From the NCBI RefSeq assembly GCF_000153485.2, contig NC_018721.1, positions 496,001 to 560,000 of the forward strand: a DNA stretch of 64,000 nucleotides, written 5' to 3'. The position numbers were made by a program, and so were the translations under genes. The notes beneath the pieces were generated by a model. That model searched no databases. It had not been told where the DNA came from and saw only the letters and a list, made by a program, of their open reading frames with translations. Positions 15,666 to 25,556 of this stretch are shown piece after piece (position 1 is the stretch's first letter; every line of letters starts with the position of its first letter). This DNA comes from Psychroflexus torquis ATCC 700755 (GTDB lineage: Bacteria > Bacteroidota > Bacteroidia > Flavobacteriales > Flavobacteriaceae).

Positions 15666-17840
15666 ATGATAAACATTAGCGAAAAATCCTTAATAGATTT
15701 AGAATTTCCGACAATTTGTGGACAGTTGAGCACCTATTGTATCACAGAAAAAGGACAGCAAAAAGCTCTCGACCTAAAACCCTATACCTCTTATAAATCC
15801 ATTTATTTTCACCTGAACCAGACAGAGGAATACAAGTCTTCAGGACTTCAGGAAAAACCTGTCCCCAACCACGGCTTTGAAAGTGTAGATGAAGCCTTAA
15901 AATTTTTAAATATTGAGGGGTCGGTGATGGAACTCAGCGGCTTTAGAAAGATTTTAAATTTATCTGAAACCACAAATATTCACTTAAAATACTTTCAGAA
16001 GTATAAAGAACTTTACCCTAATCTTTTCAGATCTACTCAACCTATAGAATATACAACTGATATTGTAGATGAGATAAGACGTATTATTGACAAATTTGGG
16101 GATATTAAAAATGATGCTACTCCAGAACTTTTTAGAATTAGAAAGACCATAAACGTGGCGAAAGGTAAAATAAACTCAAGCTTTTCTAAAGCCTTGTCTA
16201 AATATATCAGCTATGGTTACCTGGATGATATAAAAGAAACCATAGTAGATAACGTGCGTGTACTTGCAGTAACAGCGACGCACAAACGCAAAGTAAAAGG
16301 AGCTATGCTAGGGAGCTCAAAATCTGGAAATATAGTTTACATCCAACCTGAAGAAACACAAAATTCTGAAAGGGAACTAGATGAAGCTGAATATGAAGAA
16401 AAAGAGGAAGTCAATAAAATTTTAAAAGCCTTAACAAACTTTTTAAGACCTTATATAGACTTGCTGAAGCAGTACCAAAATTATCTAAGTGAAATAGACC
16501 TTGTTTCCGCCAAAGTAAAATATGCTGAGTTGTATGAAGGATTACTGCCAAAAATAACCACAGATAAGGAAATCTTTTTAAAAGATGCTTATCATCCTTT
16601 ATTATTGATCAATCATAACAAAACTGGGGAAAAAACGTACGCACAAGATATTACCCTAAACGATTCTCAACAAATTATCGTGATTTCTGGCCCTAATGCG
16701 GGAGGAAAGAGTATAACTCTCAAAACGATTGGCTTAGTCCAGATTATGCTCCAATCTGGTATGCTAATTCCGGTTCACGAATACTCCAGGATTTGCTTTT
16801 TTGATAAAATTCTTACTGATATTGGCGATAATCAAAGTATTGAAAACCATTTAAGTACTTACAGCTATAGGTTGAAAAACATGAGGAATTTTTTAAAAGT
16901 CTGTGACGATAAGACCTTGTTTTTAATTGATGAATTTGGTACTGGATCCGATCCTGAACTTGGTGGTGCAATAGCTGAAACCTTTCTGGAGGTCTTTCAT
17001 GAGAAAAAAGCCTACGGTATAATTACAACACATTATGCCAACCTTAAGATGATGGCCGATGAGAATCCTGAAATAGTTAATGCTAACATGGCTTTTGACA
17101 GTTATACCATGGAACCTTTATTTGAGCTGAAGCTAGGAGAAGCAGGGAGTTCTTTCACTTTCGAAGTTGCCCAAAAAAATGGAATTCCCTTCAGTTTAAT
17201 CAATCGGGCTAAAAAGAAAGTCGAGCGAGGTAAAATCAGATTTGATAAAAGTATTGCTAAGCTACAAATGGAACGTTCCAAACTGGCTAAAATAAATTCA
17301 GAATTAAAATCTAAAACCAGCGAGACTCAGAAAGAACAGGAAAAACTCGATGAAACCAATTCTAAAATTCAACTAAAGTTAGAAAGTTATCAAGAGCTCT
17401 ACGATAGCAATCAGCGTATGATTGGTATTGGCGAGAAGATGGATAAAATTGGACTACAATACTTCAATAATAAAGATAAGAAGCTGCTTTATTCCAATAT
17501 TTTAAAAGTTGTAGAAAAAGAGAATTCCAAGAGAATCAAACAGACCCAGAAAGACGAAAAAATCCAAAAGCAAAAAAAGCATAAGGTCAAGGAAGAAGCC
17601 CAAGAAAAGGTTGAAAAAATAAGGCAAAAGAAGAAAAAAGAAAAAACTAAAGAGGAAGTAGAAGCTTCAAAAAAGTCTGCCAAACCTATTTTTAAAAAAG
17701 GGGATTCCGTGAGGCTACAAAATGGACGTGCGGTTGGTACTATCGATAAATTTGATAAAGGAAAAGTAGTTATCAATTATGGAATGTTTACGACCAGTGT
17801 GTCCGATGATCAACTTGAACTTGTAAAACGAGCAAAATGA
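15666..17840 (+). CDS. mutS2: MutS2 family ATPase without Smr domain
   Basis: 724 aa. MutS core and clamp region (residues 1-300), then the ABC-type ATPase domain with Walker A GPNAGGKS (about 342-349), Walker B LFLIDEFGTGSDPE and a switch His (TTHYANLK). After about residue 510 a long Lys/Glu-rich coiled coil leads to a small KOW-like end (FKKGDSVRLQNGRAVGTI). The C-terminal Smr endonuclease domain of classical MutS2 (about 780-790 aa) is absent. It could act on recombination intermediates or stalled ribosomes. Its stop overlaps the following DCC-family gene (ATGA). Confidence 0.93.
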   Translation: MINISEKSLIDLEFPTICGQLSTYCITEKGQQKALDLKPYTSYKSIYFHLNQTEEYKSSGLQEKPVPNHGFESVDEALKFLNIEGSVMELSGFRKILNLSETTNIHLKYFQKYKELYPNLFRSTQPIEYTTDIVDEIRRIIDKFGDIKNDATPELFRIRKTINVAKGKINSSFSKALSKYISYGYLDDIKETIVDNVRVLAVTATHKRKVKGAMLGSSKSGNIVYIQPEETQNSERELDEAEYEEKEEVNKILKALTNFLRPYIDLLKQYQNYLSEIDLVSAKVKYAELYEGLLPKITTDKEIFLKDAYHPLLLINHNKTGEKTYAQDITLNDSQQIIVISGPNAGGKSITLKTIGLVQIMLQSGMLIPVHEYSRICFFDKILTDIGDNQSIENHLSTYSYRLKNMRNFLKVCDDKTLFLIDEFGTGSDPELGGAIAETFLEVFHEKKAYGIITTHYANLKMMADENPEIVNANMAFDSYTMEPLFELKLGEAGSSFTFEVAQKNGIPFSLINRAKKKVERGKIRFDKSIAKLQMERSKLAKINSELKSKTSETQKEQEKLDETNSKIQLKLESYQELYDSNQRMIGIGEKMDKIGLQYFNNKDKKLLYSNILKVVEKENSKRIKQTQKDEKIQKQKKHKVKEEAQEKVEKIRQKKKKEKTKEEVEASKKSAKPIFKKGDSVRLQNGRAVGTIDKFDKGKVVINYGMFTTSVSDDQLELVKRAK

Positions 17841-18253
17841 CCTTACCAGAAGATAAAAAAATTGTGCTTTTTGATGGTGTTTGCAATTTCTGCAACGCTT
17901 CAGTTCGCTTTATAATGGAAAGAGATAAAAAAGACCTGTATAGGTTTGCTTCTCTTCAAAGTGATCTCGGCAAAAAAATGACAGCAGAAAGAGGTATTGA
18001 TTCCTCTAAGGTGGATTCTATTATAGTAATAGAACCAAGACATGCTTATTACATCAAGTCAACGGCTGCCCTCGAAATTTGTAAGGATTTAAATGGGTTA
18101 TATCCTGCCTTGAGCCTGTTTTTATTTATTCCCGAAAGCTTTAGAGATTTGGTTTACGATTATATAGCTAAGAATCGGTACCAGTGGTTTGGAAAAACAG
18201 AAACCTGTCCTATGCCTTCAAAAGAAGAACAGTCCAGGTTTCTAGATACTTAA
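17837..18253 (+). CDS. DCC-family (DUF393) thiol-disulfide oxidoreductase-like protein
   Basis: 138 aa with the defining motif LFDGVCNFCN (Asp13, Cys16, Cys19) and the conserved RFASLQSDLG block. The family is thioredoxin-like and assumed to act in thiol redox chemistry, but the reaction is not established. ATGA overlap with mutS2 indicates coupling. A tail-to-tail gap of 2 bases separates it from fahA. Confidence 0.88.
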   Translation: MTLPEDKKIVLFDGVCNFCNASVRFIMERDKKDLYRFASLQSDLGKKMTAERGIDSSKVDSIIVIEPRHAYYIKSTAALEICKDLNGLYPALSLFLFIPESFRDLVYDYIAKNRYQWFGKTETCPMPSKEEQSRFLDT

Positions 18254-18255
18254 AA

Positions 18256-19536
18256 CTAGAATTTGAAAACTGGTAAAATCTTAGTTGAGACTTCACCAAA
18301 ACCAATTCTAACTTCGTGATTCTGGCAATATCCACGTAGGGTTACTGTATCGTTATCTTCAATATATCGGCGTTCTTCACCACCATTTAATTTAACTGTT
18401 TTGGAGCCTCCCCAGGATAACTCTAACATAGAGCCATAAGAATCTGGTGTAGATCCAGAAATAGTTCCACTCGCCATCATATCGCCACTATTTACTGGAC
18501 ATCCATTAACTGTATGGTGAGCCAGCTGCTGGCTCATATTCCAATACATAAATTTGAAATTAGATTTTGTGATAACCATTTCATCAGTATTTTCTGGCTT
18601 AATTGATACCGAGAGATTGATGTCAAAACTTTTCTTATCGGTGGTTTGTAAATACGGTAATAGTTTCTTGATAGGCTTAGGCCCCTCTACTCTAAAAGGC
18701 TCTAAAGCATCTAAAGTAACAATCCATGGTGAAACTGAGCATCCAAAGTTTTTGCCAAGAAATGGTCCAAGTGGTACATATTCCCACTTTTGAAGATCTC
18801 TAGCACTCCAATCGTTGAAGAGTACCATTCCAAAAATATAGCTTTCAGCATCTTCTACCGGTATTGGTTCTCCCAAAAGATTGCTATCGGTCGTAATAAA
18901 TGCCATTTCTAATTCAAAGTCTAATTGTCTAGTGGGCCCAAAGATAGGCTCATCAGATCCTTTAGGTAATTTTTGGCCCTGTGGCCTGTGAATAGGTATT
19001 CCACTTGGCACTATTGACGAACTCCTACCATGATAACCTATTGGCGCATGCAGCCAGTTTGGCAGTAAAGCATTTTCTGGATCTCTAAACATCTTACCTA
19101 CATTGGTAGCATGTTCCTTACTGGAATAAAAGTCTGTATAATCTCCAACCTGAACAGGCATTTGCATTTCAATCTCATCCAAAGTAAATAAGACAGTTTC
19201 TTTGTCTTTTTCGTTGGACTTTAATTCATCAGTATTAACGTCAAATAGTTCTGCAACTCGATTTCTGACAGATCTCCAAGTTTTTCTGCCATCTGCAATA
19301 AAATCATTTAAGGTATCCTGCAAAAAAATATCATCTGTCAATGGGATATCTTTAAAATAGCCAAGTTGATGCAAAGCACCTAGATCTATAGCAAAATCAC
19401 CAATGCGTGTTCCTATGGTAATAATATCATCTCTGGTAAGAAAAACACCAAAAGGAATATTCTGAATAGGGAAATCTGTATTATCGGGGATATCCAACCA
19501 AGTTTTTCGAGAAGGATCATTAGCTTTTAAAGACAT
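18256..19536 (-). CDS. fahA: fumarylacetoacetase
   Basis: 426 aa, full length. It hydrolyses 4-fumarylacetoacetate to fumarate and acetoacetate, the last step of tyrosine degradation. N-terminal SH3-like domain (IQNIPFGVFLT) and C-terminal FAH fold with the metal- and substrate-binding blocks DYTDFYSSKEHATNVGKMF, PIGYHGRSSSIV, LDFELEMAF and LFNDWSARDLQKWEY. The TATATTTG box at 19579-19586 on the minus strand is its probable promoter. No other tyrosine-catabolic gene is adjacent. Confidence 0.96.
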   Translation of the reverse strand: MSLKANDPSRKTWLDIPDNTDFPIQNIPFGVFLTRDDIITIGTRIGDFAIDLGALHQLGYFKDIPLTDDIFLQDTLNDFIADGRKTWRSVRNRVAELFDVNTDELKSNEKDKETVLFTLDEIEMQMPVQVGDYTDFYSSKEHATNVGKMFRDPENALLPNWLHAPIGYHGRSSSIVPSGIPIHRPQGQKLPKGSDEPIFGPTRQLDFELEMAFITTDSNLLGEPIPVEDAESYIFGMVLFNDWSARDLQKWEYVPLGPFLGKNFGCSVSPWIVTLDALEPFRVEGPKPIKKLLPYLQTTDKKSFDINLSVSIKPENTDEMVITKSNFKFMYWNMSQQLAHHTVNGCPVNSGDMMASGTISGSTPDSYGSMLELSWGGSKTVKLNGGEERRYIEDNDTVTLRGYCQNHEVRIGFGEVSTKILPVFKF

Positions 19537-19578
19537 AGTATGATTTTAGTATGTTGAAATTAATCTTAAATCTTCCTT

Positions 19579-19586
19579 CAAATATA
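19579..19586 (-). promoter_or_regulatory. -7 promoter box for fahA
   Basis: TATATTTG on the minus strand, about 43 bases upstream of the fahA start. Confidence 0.5.
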
Positions 19587-19618
19587 TTATTTTATGCGAA
19601 TTAACCGTTCCAAATAAT

Positions 19619-19626
19619 TAAATTTG
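19619..19626 (+). promoter_or_regulatory. -7 promoter box for glyA
   Basis: TAAATTTG, 26 bases before the glyA ATG, back to back with the fahA promoter. Confidence 0.6.
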
Positions 19627-19652
19627 GAGCATATTTAACTTTAAAATGTAAA

Positions 19653-20936
19653 ATGAAAGACAAAGCGATTTCAGACTTGATTCTTGAAGAAAAAAACAGA
19701 CAAACTAATGGTTTAGAATTGATTGCAAGTGAAAATTTTGCAAGTCAAGATGTATTGGATGCTGCTGGTTCTGTACTCACCAATAAATATGCTGAAGGTT
19801 ATCCAGGCAAACGGTATTACGGTGGATGTGAAGTCGTAGATAAAGTTGAAGATCTGGCTAGAGAGCGTGTTAAAAAGTTATTTGGTGCCAAGTATGCTAA
19901 TGTTCAGCCACACTCTGGTTCCCAGGCGAATACTGCTGTTTTTTCCATCTGTTTAAATCCAGGAGATACTATCCTTGGTTTCGATCTTTCTCATGGTGGT
20001 CACCTTACCCATGGCTCTCCTGTTAACTTTTCTGGAAAGCTATACAGTCCTGTATTTTACGGTGTAGATAGAGAAACTGGCCTTATCGATTATGAGATGG
20101 TAAGAGAAATGGCTCATAAAGAAAAACCAAAAATGATTATAGCAGGTGCATCTGCGTATTCTAGAGAAATCGATTATAAAATATTTAGGGAAATAGCCGA
20201 TGAGGTTGATGCTATTTTGTTAGCAGATATGGCTCATCCATCTGGTTTAATAGCTGCTGGACTTTTACAAAGCCCGCTACAACATTGTCATATTATCACA
20301 TCAACTACTCATAAAACTATTCGGGGCCCTAGAGGTGGTATTATTTTAATGGGTAAAGATTTTGAAAACCCATTTGGTCTCAAATTTAAGAATGGAAACT
20401 TAAAGAAAATGTCTAGTTTACTAGATAGCTCAGTTTTTCCTGGAAATCAAGGTGGTCCATTAATACATATCATCGCTGCTAAAGCAATAGCTTTTGGTGA
20501 AGCGCTTTCTGAAGATTTTGTGTCTTACCAAAAACAAGTTATCAAAAATGCCTCGGCAATGGCAAAAGCATTTATGGACAAAGATTATAAAATCATCTCG
20601 GGCGGAACAGATAATCACATGATGCTTATCGATCTCCGAAATAAAAATATTTCAGGCAAACAAGCTGAAGAAGCTCTTGGCGCTGCTGGTATAACAGTCA
20701 ACAAAAACATGGTCCCATTTGACGATAAATCTCCATTTGTTACTTCAGGAATAAGAATTGGTACCCCTGCCATAACCACTAGAGGTGTGATGGAAAATGA
20801 GATGTCTAAAATTGTAGATCTTATAGATGATGTTATCGTTAATCATGAGAATACGTCACATTTAGAGTCAATAAAGGAACAAGTCCACGCTATGATGAGC
20901 CATAGACCTTTATTTACTGAAGCAGTAAAGAGCTAA
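19653..20936 (+). CDS. glyA: serine hydroxymethyltransferase
   Basis: 427 aa PLP enzyme interconverting serine and glycine with tetrahydrofolate, supplying one-carbon units. N-terminal [11 protein letters not shown], the [14 protein letters not shown] block, QPHSGSQAN for cofactor phosphate binding, and the PLP lysine in [13 protein letters not shown]. Full length with no odd features. Followed by a strong hairpin terminator; expected to be a monocistronic housekeeping gene. Confidence 0.98.
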   Translation: MKDKAISDLILEEKNRQTNGLELIASENFASQDVLDAAGSVLTNKYAEGYPGKRYYGGCEVVDKVEDLARERVKKLFGAKYANVQPHSGSQANTAVFSICLNPGDTILGFDLSHGGHLTHGSPVNFSGKLYSPVFYGVDRETGLIDYEMVREMAHKEKPKMIIAGASAYSREIDYKIFREIADEVDAILLADMAHPSGLIAAGLLQSPLQHCHIITSTTHKTIRGPRGGIILMGKDFENPFGLKFKNGNLKKMSSLLDSSVFPGNQGGPLIHIIAAKAIAFGEALSEDFVSYQKQVIKNASAMAKAFMDKDYKIISGGTDNHMMLIDLRNKNISGKQAEEALGAAGITVNKNMVPFDDKSPFVTSGIRIGTPAITTRGVMENEMSKIVDLIDDVIVNHENTSHLESIKEQVHAMMSHRPLFTEAVKS

Positions 20937-20959
20937 CAAATACATTAAAAACCTAAGTG

Positions 20960-20990
20960 AGAAGAGCCACGTTAATACCGTGGCTCTTCT
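20960..20990. terminator. terminator between convergent glyA and beta-helix lipoprotein gene
   Basis: 12-bp perfect stem (AGAAGAGCCACG / CGTGGCTCTTCT) with a 7-base loop and a T-rich tail on the plus strand. The minus-strand tail is poorer, so it best serves glyA. Confidence 0.85.
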
Positions 20991-20993
20991 TGT

Positions 20994-22544
20994 TTATTGC
21001 TCTTCAAATTGAATACTCTGATATGCACCCACATCAGGATTCTGAGTTCTATCCACGCCCAAAATATCAAACGGAACCTGGTTGGCAGTACTTTGCCCTC
21101 CCAGGTTATTGGCTGCAGATTCCTCTCCGATAATTAACTGGTTATTTTGAGCATCAAGAAATTGTGGAGATTCGTTCAAAAGTATATTTTCAAATAGAGA
21201 AGTATTATCAAAATCGTATAATTCATTTTCAGAAAATTGGTTATTAAAATCACGAAAACGAACTAAGCAATTTTTAAAATTATAATTAAACGCGGCGTCT
21301 TCTACTCTATTAAACAGAAGTTCAATAGATTCATTCCCATAAATAATGCAGTTGCTAAAATTGGCTTCTATTAAATCTGAAATAAATAAGGTTTCCCCTG
21401 ACTGAAGATTATTTTCTATCAAGACTGAAGGAAACTGGCGAAAACTATTTTGCCAATAATTAGCAAACGTACTGTGACGAAAATTATAACGTCCCCCAAG
21501 AGACAAGTTTAAAGACGCTTGACCACTATTGTTGATCACCAAATTTTCTGCATCTATAAATCCAGTTCTAGCTAACAAACCGACGTTTGCAGAATTATAA
21601 ATTTGTGTATTTTTAATGGTGAGTGTAGGTTGTGCTGAGCCATCATTGGAATCCATTAAAATTCCAACTGTAGAGTTTTTAATAGTCACATGTTCAAAGT
21701 TATGGTTTGTACTTCCTTCTGTTAACCAAATTGAGGCCCATTGTCCTGGAATATTCGAATATTCTGGTTCTAAGCGGTCTCCTTCAAAAATAATTTCATT
21801 TTCTAGTAATTCAGGATCAGAACTTAGACCCCCAATAGCCTGTACAGAAGCATTATTTGCTGCAATAATTCCACTATTAGTGTGAAAGTGGATTCTGGCA
21901 CCTGCTTCTATTGTAAGTGTCTCTCCAGAAGGAACTCCAGCGAAACCATAGATAACATATGGTTTTTCCTTGGTAAAGGTAAGATGTTCAGCATCCAAAA
22001 TAAATCCATCAATTTGAATAGCTTCTCCTTCTTCATCTATGCCCAAAGTTAAGGTTTCTGAAGATCCATCTTCAAAGCGTTCAGGAAATAAAAAAATAGC
22101 ATCTTGAACAAGAGTAACAAGTTCGACTTGCTGTAAATTAACTCCAGAGTCGAAGTTGATTTGATCTGAATATAAAAATGATAATTCATTTTGAGATAAA
22201 TCTTGAATATCCGCCGTTACTTCAACGAATACAAAAATGCTATCTTTTGCCAAAACATTGATATTTGAAATCGACTTTCCTGCAACACCATCTACATTAA
22301 GTCTAAAGTTTGAACTTTCTCCTTGGTTGAGTTGAACGTTAGGAATACTAATATCTTGGCTACTCCTGTTGTACACTTTAAAACTGTAAGTACTAGAGCC
22401 TATATCGGTAAAGACAGTGTCTAGATAAACAGTATCTCTAGAAAACTCCAAGCTACCAAAACTGGGCTCTGTTTCAAAATCATCTCGACATGAAGTCATA
22501 GATAGTAGACCAAGCGCTACTAGAATAAAGCAAATTTGTTTCAT
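20994..22544 (-). CDS. right-handed parallel beta-helix lipoprotein
   Basis: 516 aa. Lipobox SMTSC (Cys19). Residues about 30-140 look like an Ig-like surface domain; from about 190 to 490 the sequence has short recurrent strands typical of pectate-lyase-like beta-helices (IKNSTVGILMDSN, IKNTQIYNSANVGLLA). The ending LGVDRTQNPDVGAYQ is common in Bacteroidota surface proteins. It is probably exposed on the outer membrane and may bind or cleave polysaccharide; no catalytic residues can be assigned. No linked TonB/SusD pair or glycosidases, so a PUL role is not supported. Confidence 0.8.
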   Translation of the reverse strand: MKQICFILVALGLLSMTSCRDDFETEPSFGSLEFSRDTVYLDTVFTDIGSSTYSFKVYNRSSQDISIPNVQLNQGESSNFRLNVDGVAGKSISNINVLAKDSIFVFVEVTADIQDLSQNELSFLYSDQINFDSGVNLQQVELVTLVQDAIFLFPERFEDGSSETLTLGIDEEGEAIQIDGFILDAEHLTFTKEKPYVIYGFAGVPSGETLTIEAGARIHFHTNSGIIAANNASVQAIGGLSSDPELLENEIIFEGDRLEPEYSNIPGQWASIWLTEGSTNHNFEHVTIKNSTVGILMDSNDGSAQPTLTIKNTQIYNSANVGLLARTGFIDAENLVINNSGQASLNLSLGGRYNFRHSTFANYWQNSFRQFPSVLIENNLQSGETLFISDLIEANFSNCIIYGNESIELLFNRVEDAAFNYNFKNCLVRFRDFNNQFSENELYDFDNTSLFENILLNESPQFLDAQNNQLIIGEESAANNLGGQSTANQVPFDILGVDRTQNPDVGAYQSIQFEEQ

Positions 22545-22582
22545 AAAAATGATATAAAATGAATAACGCTGTGCGTGATGTT

Positions 22583-23632
22583 TTATTTCTCTAAAATTTT
22601 AACTTCAAAAAGCTTATCCCAATTTTTCCCTGTTACGAAAAGTCGTTTGGAAGCCTTATGGTAAGCAATACCATTTAAAACATCGAGCTTAGAATGCTGT
22701 TTTACGTTATCACGAAGCCCTCTAAAATCAATTACACCTTCGACTCCACCATGATCTGGATTTATAATCACTACACCATCTTTCTGGTAAGTATTGGCAT
22801 AGATTTTACCTTCAACCCACTCCAATTCATTAAGTTGGTTAAGAATCATTTTGTTCGTAGTAGGTTGAATATATTCTTCCTCTTCAAGAGTTTCAGAGTT
22901 TAACGTCCAAATTTTATCGGTCCCATCACTTTTAAATAGTTTTTTCTCATTATTACATAGCCCCCAACCTTCTTTACTATCTGTGTAAGCAAATTTATTA
23001 AGCAACTTCATTGTCTGTAAGTCGTATACGAGACCTTCCTGAGATTGCCAAGTAAGTTGGTAAATTTTATTGTTTAAAATAGTCAAACCTTCACCAAAGT
23101 AAAACTGGTCTAGCTCCATTTCATTCAAAACCTCACCAGTTTTATAATCCACTTTTCTCAGTGAAGATTCTCCACGTTGTCCTGTACTTTCATATAAAGT
23201 ATCTCCATGAAATTCTAAACCCTGAGTGTATGCCGAGATATCGTGAGGGTAGGTGTTTACGATTTCATAAGTATAAAGTTTAGGTGAAATACTGCTCAAA
23301 AGTTTTATAGATTTTGAAATCTCAACCTTTTCCCCATTTACTTTCAAATTAACTTTTAAATCATGGTTTCCGAGTTTAAATTCTGAAAGATCCACTGAAA
23401 AAGCTTCAAGACCCTTTGAATTTAAAATGATTTTATCTTGAAATTTAATCTCTACTGAACTTACCTCATGATCTTTTAGAGCTTTTATACTGCCGTTAAG
23501 CAGATCCGAATTAGTGAAGGATTTGGAGTTGCTTTGAAGAATAATTTTGAAGTCTTTCGATAAATCCTCATCGCAAGACATGAAAACTATGGCTAAAAAT
23601 ATGATTGCCAATGAATTAAAAATACGCATCAT
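22583..23632 (-). CDS. glutaminyl-peptide cyclotransferase, lipoprotein
   Basis: About 349 aa from the ATG at 23632 (MMRIFNS); the frame is open to 23722 but that would run into the SRP RNA promoter and RNA. Lipobox VFMSC (Cys20). After a beta-rich N-terminal extension comes the plant/bacterial-type glutamine cyclotransferase propeller: YPHDISAYTQGLEF, LYESTGQRGESSLR, FGEGLTILNNKIYQLTWQ, LNELEWVEGKIYANTY and LNGIAYH. It converts N-terminal Gln to pyroglutamate on exported proteins, probably at the outer face of the inner membrane or at the outer membrane. Confidence 0.9.
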   Translation of the reverse strand: MMRIFNSLAIIFLAIVFMSCDEDLSKDFKIILQSNSKSFTNSDLLNGSIKALKDHEVSSVEIKFQDKIILNSKGLEAFSVDLSEFKLGNHDLKVNLKVNGEKVEISKSIKLLSSISPKLYTYEIVNTYPHDISAYTQGLEFHGDTLYESTGQRGESSLRKVDYKTGEVLNEMELDQFYFGEGLTILNNKIYQLTWQSQEGLVYDLQTMKLLNKFAYTDSKEGWGLCNNEKKLFKSDGTDKIWTLNSETLEEEEYIQPTTNKMILNQLNELEWVEGKIYANTYQKDGVVIINPDHGGVEGVIDFRGLRDNVKQHSKLDVLNGIAYHKASKRLFVTGKNWDKLFEVKILEK

Positions 23633-23704
23633 AATTAAATTAAATTGTGGAGTAAAAATAGGAAATTTGACGAGAAAACGACTTGTTGCAATTAAATAAG
23701 ATTG

Positions 23705-23712
23705 TATATTTG
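23705..23712 (+). promoter_or_regulatory. -7 promoter box for SRP RNA
   Basis: TATATTTG, ending 5 bases before the inferred RNA 5' end. Confidence 0.7.
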
Positions 23713-23717
23713 CCACT

Positions 23718-23819
23718 GGCAAGTCCTACACAACTAGCTCCTGTCGAATCCCCCAGAGCGGGAACGCAGCAAGGGTAGATAGTTGAGCGGTGTGATGTAG
23801 GTCGCTTGCCTTTTTTTTT
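23718..23819 (+). ncRNA. ffs: signal recognition particle RNA, small bacterial type
   Basis: About 93-nt RNA plus T-run. The ends pair perfectly (GGCAAG / CTTGCC), and the long hairpin carries the conserved SRP domain IV: CCCAGAGCGGGAACGCAGCAAGGG shape with GGAACGCAGCAAGG on the 3' side, where Ffh binds. A nine-T tract at 23811-23819 completes an intrinsic terminator. With Ffh and FtsY the RNA targets membrane proteins to the translocon. Confidence 0.93.
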
Positions 23820-23887
23820 ATTTCCAAAACTATCCCTCATTTTTTTATTAATACTATAAGTTAGATATTTGCCTAAATTAAATTTTA

Positions 23888-24691
23888 ATGCAAAATGTAG
23901 TATTGATTACCGGAGCTTCATCAGGAATTGGAAAATCTATAGGCGAATATTTAGCCAAACTCAATTACAAAGTATACGGTACCAGTAGAAACCCAAAGCA
24001 GTCAGAATTAAACGGGATTCACTTTCTTAAACTTGATATTACCGATCTGGAAAGTACTCAAACTGCCATTGGTAGTATTATTTCAAAAGAAAAAAAAATA
24101 GACTTTCTCATCAATAATGCAGGTGTTGGTATTTCGGGCCCTTTAGAAGAAATTCCAGAAGAAGAGCAAAAAAAAATATTCAACACCAATTATTTTGGAC
24201 CAATAAGAGTCATAAATACTGTTTTACCTCATATGAGGGCTAGACAATCAGGATTCATAATCAATATCACCTCAATTGCCGGACATATGGGCTTGCCTTT
24301 TCGAGGATTCTATTCCGCTTCCAAGGGGGCTTTGGAGTTAACTACAGAAGCTTATCGAATGGAATTAAAAGCTTTCGGTATAAAAATGACTAATGTTGCC
24401 CCTGGAGATTTTGCTACAAATATCGCTGCAAGTAGATACCACGCCCCGATTAAAGAGAATTCTCCTTATAGAGAGGTTTACGAACGAAGCTTGAAACTTA
24501 TGGATGCACATGTGGATGAAGGCAAAGATCCAAACCTTATAGCTAAAAGCATATATGGCATCATGCAAAAGTCCAATCCAAAGATTCATTATAAAGTTGG
24601 AGATTTCACGCAGAAAATTTCAGTGTTTTTAAAACATATTCTTCCTGATAAAGTTTTTGAAAATCTCTTACTTAAGCACTATAAACTGTAA
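23888..24691 (+). CDS. short-chain dehydrogenase/reductase
   Basis: 267-aa classical SDR: NAD(P) motif ITGASSGIGKSIG (7-19), NNAGVG, catalytic Ser in INITSIAG and the Y-x3-K pair in FYSASKGALE. The Arg in TSRNP after beta-2 favours NADP(H). The C-terminal region (VGDFTQKISVFLKHILPDKVFE) is hydrophobic and typical of membrane-associated SDRs. Substrate unknown. It is 23 bases upstream of the transaldolase gene, whose promoter box overlaps its stop codon. Confidence 0.88.
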   Translation: MQNVVLITGASSGIGKSIGEYLAKLNYKVYGTSRNPKQSELNGIHFLKLDITDLESTQTAIGSIISKEKKIDFLINNAGVGISGPLEEIPEEEQKKIFNTNYFGPIRVINTVLPHMRARQSGFIINITSIAGHMGLPFRGFYSASKGALELTTEAYRMELKAFGIKMTNVAPGDFATNIAASRYHAPIKENSPYREVYERSLKLMDAHVDEGKDPNLIAKSIYGIMQKSNPKIHYKVGDFTQKISVFLKHILPDKVFENLLLKHYKL

Positions 24692-24696
24692 ATTTG
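24689..24696 (+). promoter_or_regulatory. -7 promoter box for transaldolase gene
   Basis: TAAATTTG overlapping the SDR stop codon, 18 bases before the next ATG. Confidence 0.55.
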
Positions 24697-24714
24697 TAGC
24701 TAAAATGTATTTTT

Positions 24715-25368
24715 ATGAAATTTTTTATTGACACAGCAAATATTGACCAGATTAAAGAAGCTCAAGACTTAGGTATTCTTGATGGCGTCACCACCAATCC
24801 TACGCTTATGGCGAAAGAAGGTATTACTGGAGAAGAAAATATCAAAAATCACTATATCAAAATCTGTGAAATTGTAGATGGTGATGTGAGTGCGGAAGTG
24901 ATTTCTACAGACTTTGAAGGTATGGTTAGAGAAGGTGAGGCACTAGCAAAGCTTCATGACCAAATTGTTGTAAAGATTCCTATGATAAAAGAAGGCATAA
25001 AAGCCATTAAATACTTTTCTGAAAAAGGGATACGTACCAATTGTACCTTGGTCTTTTCTGTAGGCCAGGCTCTACTAGCCGCAAAAGCTGGAGCTACTTA
25101 TGTTTCTCCTTTTATTGGTCGCTTGGATGATATCTCTACAGATGGATTGAATTTAATTGAAGAAATCCGTTTGATTTATGACAACTACATGTTCGAAACT
25201 CAAATCCTTGCTGCATCAATAAGACATACCATGCACATTATAGATTGCGCAAAAATTGGTGCAGATGTCATGACAGGTCCATTATCTTCTATTGAAGGTC
25301 TTTTGAAACACCCATTAACCGATAGTGGTCTAGAGAAATTCTTAGCAGACTACAATAAAAACAACTAG
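24715..25368 (+). CDS. tal: transaldolase, small single-domain type
   Basis: 217-aa TIM barrel of the TalC/FSA subfamily. It transfers dihydroxyacetone units between sugar phosphates in the non-oxidative pentose phosphate pathway. [16 protein letters not shown] and [13 protein letters not shown] are diagnostic; the Schiff-base lysine is Lys87 (VVKIPM). At the position where E. coli fructose-6-phosphate aldolase has Tyr131 there is Phe133 ([11 protein letters not shown]), which favours transaldolase over aldolase activity. Confidence 0.93.
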   Translation: MKFFIDTANIDQIKEAQDLGILDGVTTNPTLMAKEGITGEENIKNHYIKICEIVDGDVSAEVISTDFEGMVREGEALAKLHDQIVVKIPMIKEGIKAIKYFSEKGIRTNCTLVFSVGQALLAAKAGATYVSPFIGRLDDISTDGLNLIEEIRLIYDNYMFETQILAASIRHTMHIIDCAKIGADVMTGPLSSIEGLLKHPLTDSGLEKFLADYNKNN

Positions 25369-25375
25369 TACTTTA

Positions 25376-25535
25376 TACCAAATTAGACCTATAATGACGC
25401 AATAAATCGTTTCTTTTTCGCCTGATTTTCATCAAAAATAATTATCGTAGCTAAGGCTATGCTAGTTATTTTTGATTTCAATCAATCAAAAAATAATTCA
25501 ATTTATTCATACGGCATTATAAATATAATTTGGTA
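25376..25535 (+). repeat. palindromic MITE-like repeat, copy 1
   Basis: 160 bp bounded by inverted ends TACCAAATTA...ATAATGACG and the matching CGGCATTATAAATATAATTTGGTA. The inside is itself an imperfect palindrome centred on CTAAGG near 25452 (ATCAAAAATAATTAT / AGTTATTTTTGAT). Homologous copies lie at 30730-30936 (same orientation) and 36495-36675 (inverted). No coding capacity. Confidence 0.8.
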
Positions 25536-25556
25536 TTATTTATTATTATTGAATAG

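Noticed and set aside
23640..23840. Minus-strand frame across the SRP RNA
   Set aside because: It covers a structured RNA gene with strong promoter and terminator on the plus strand; coding use is implausible.
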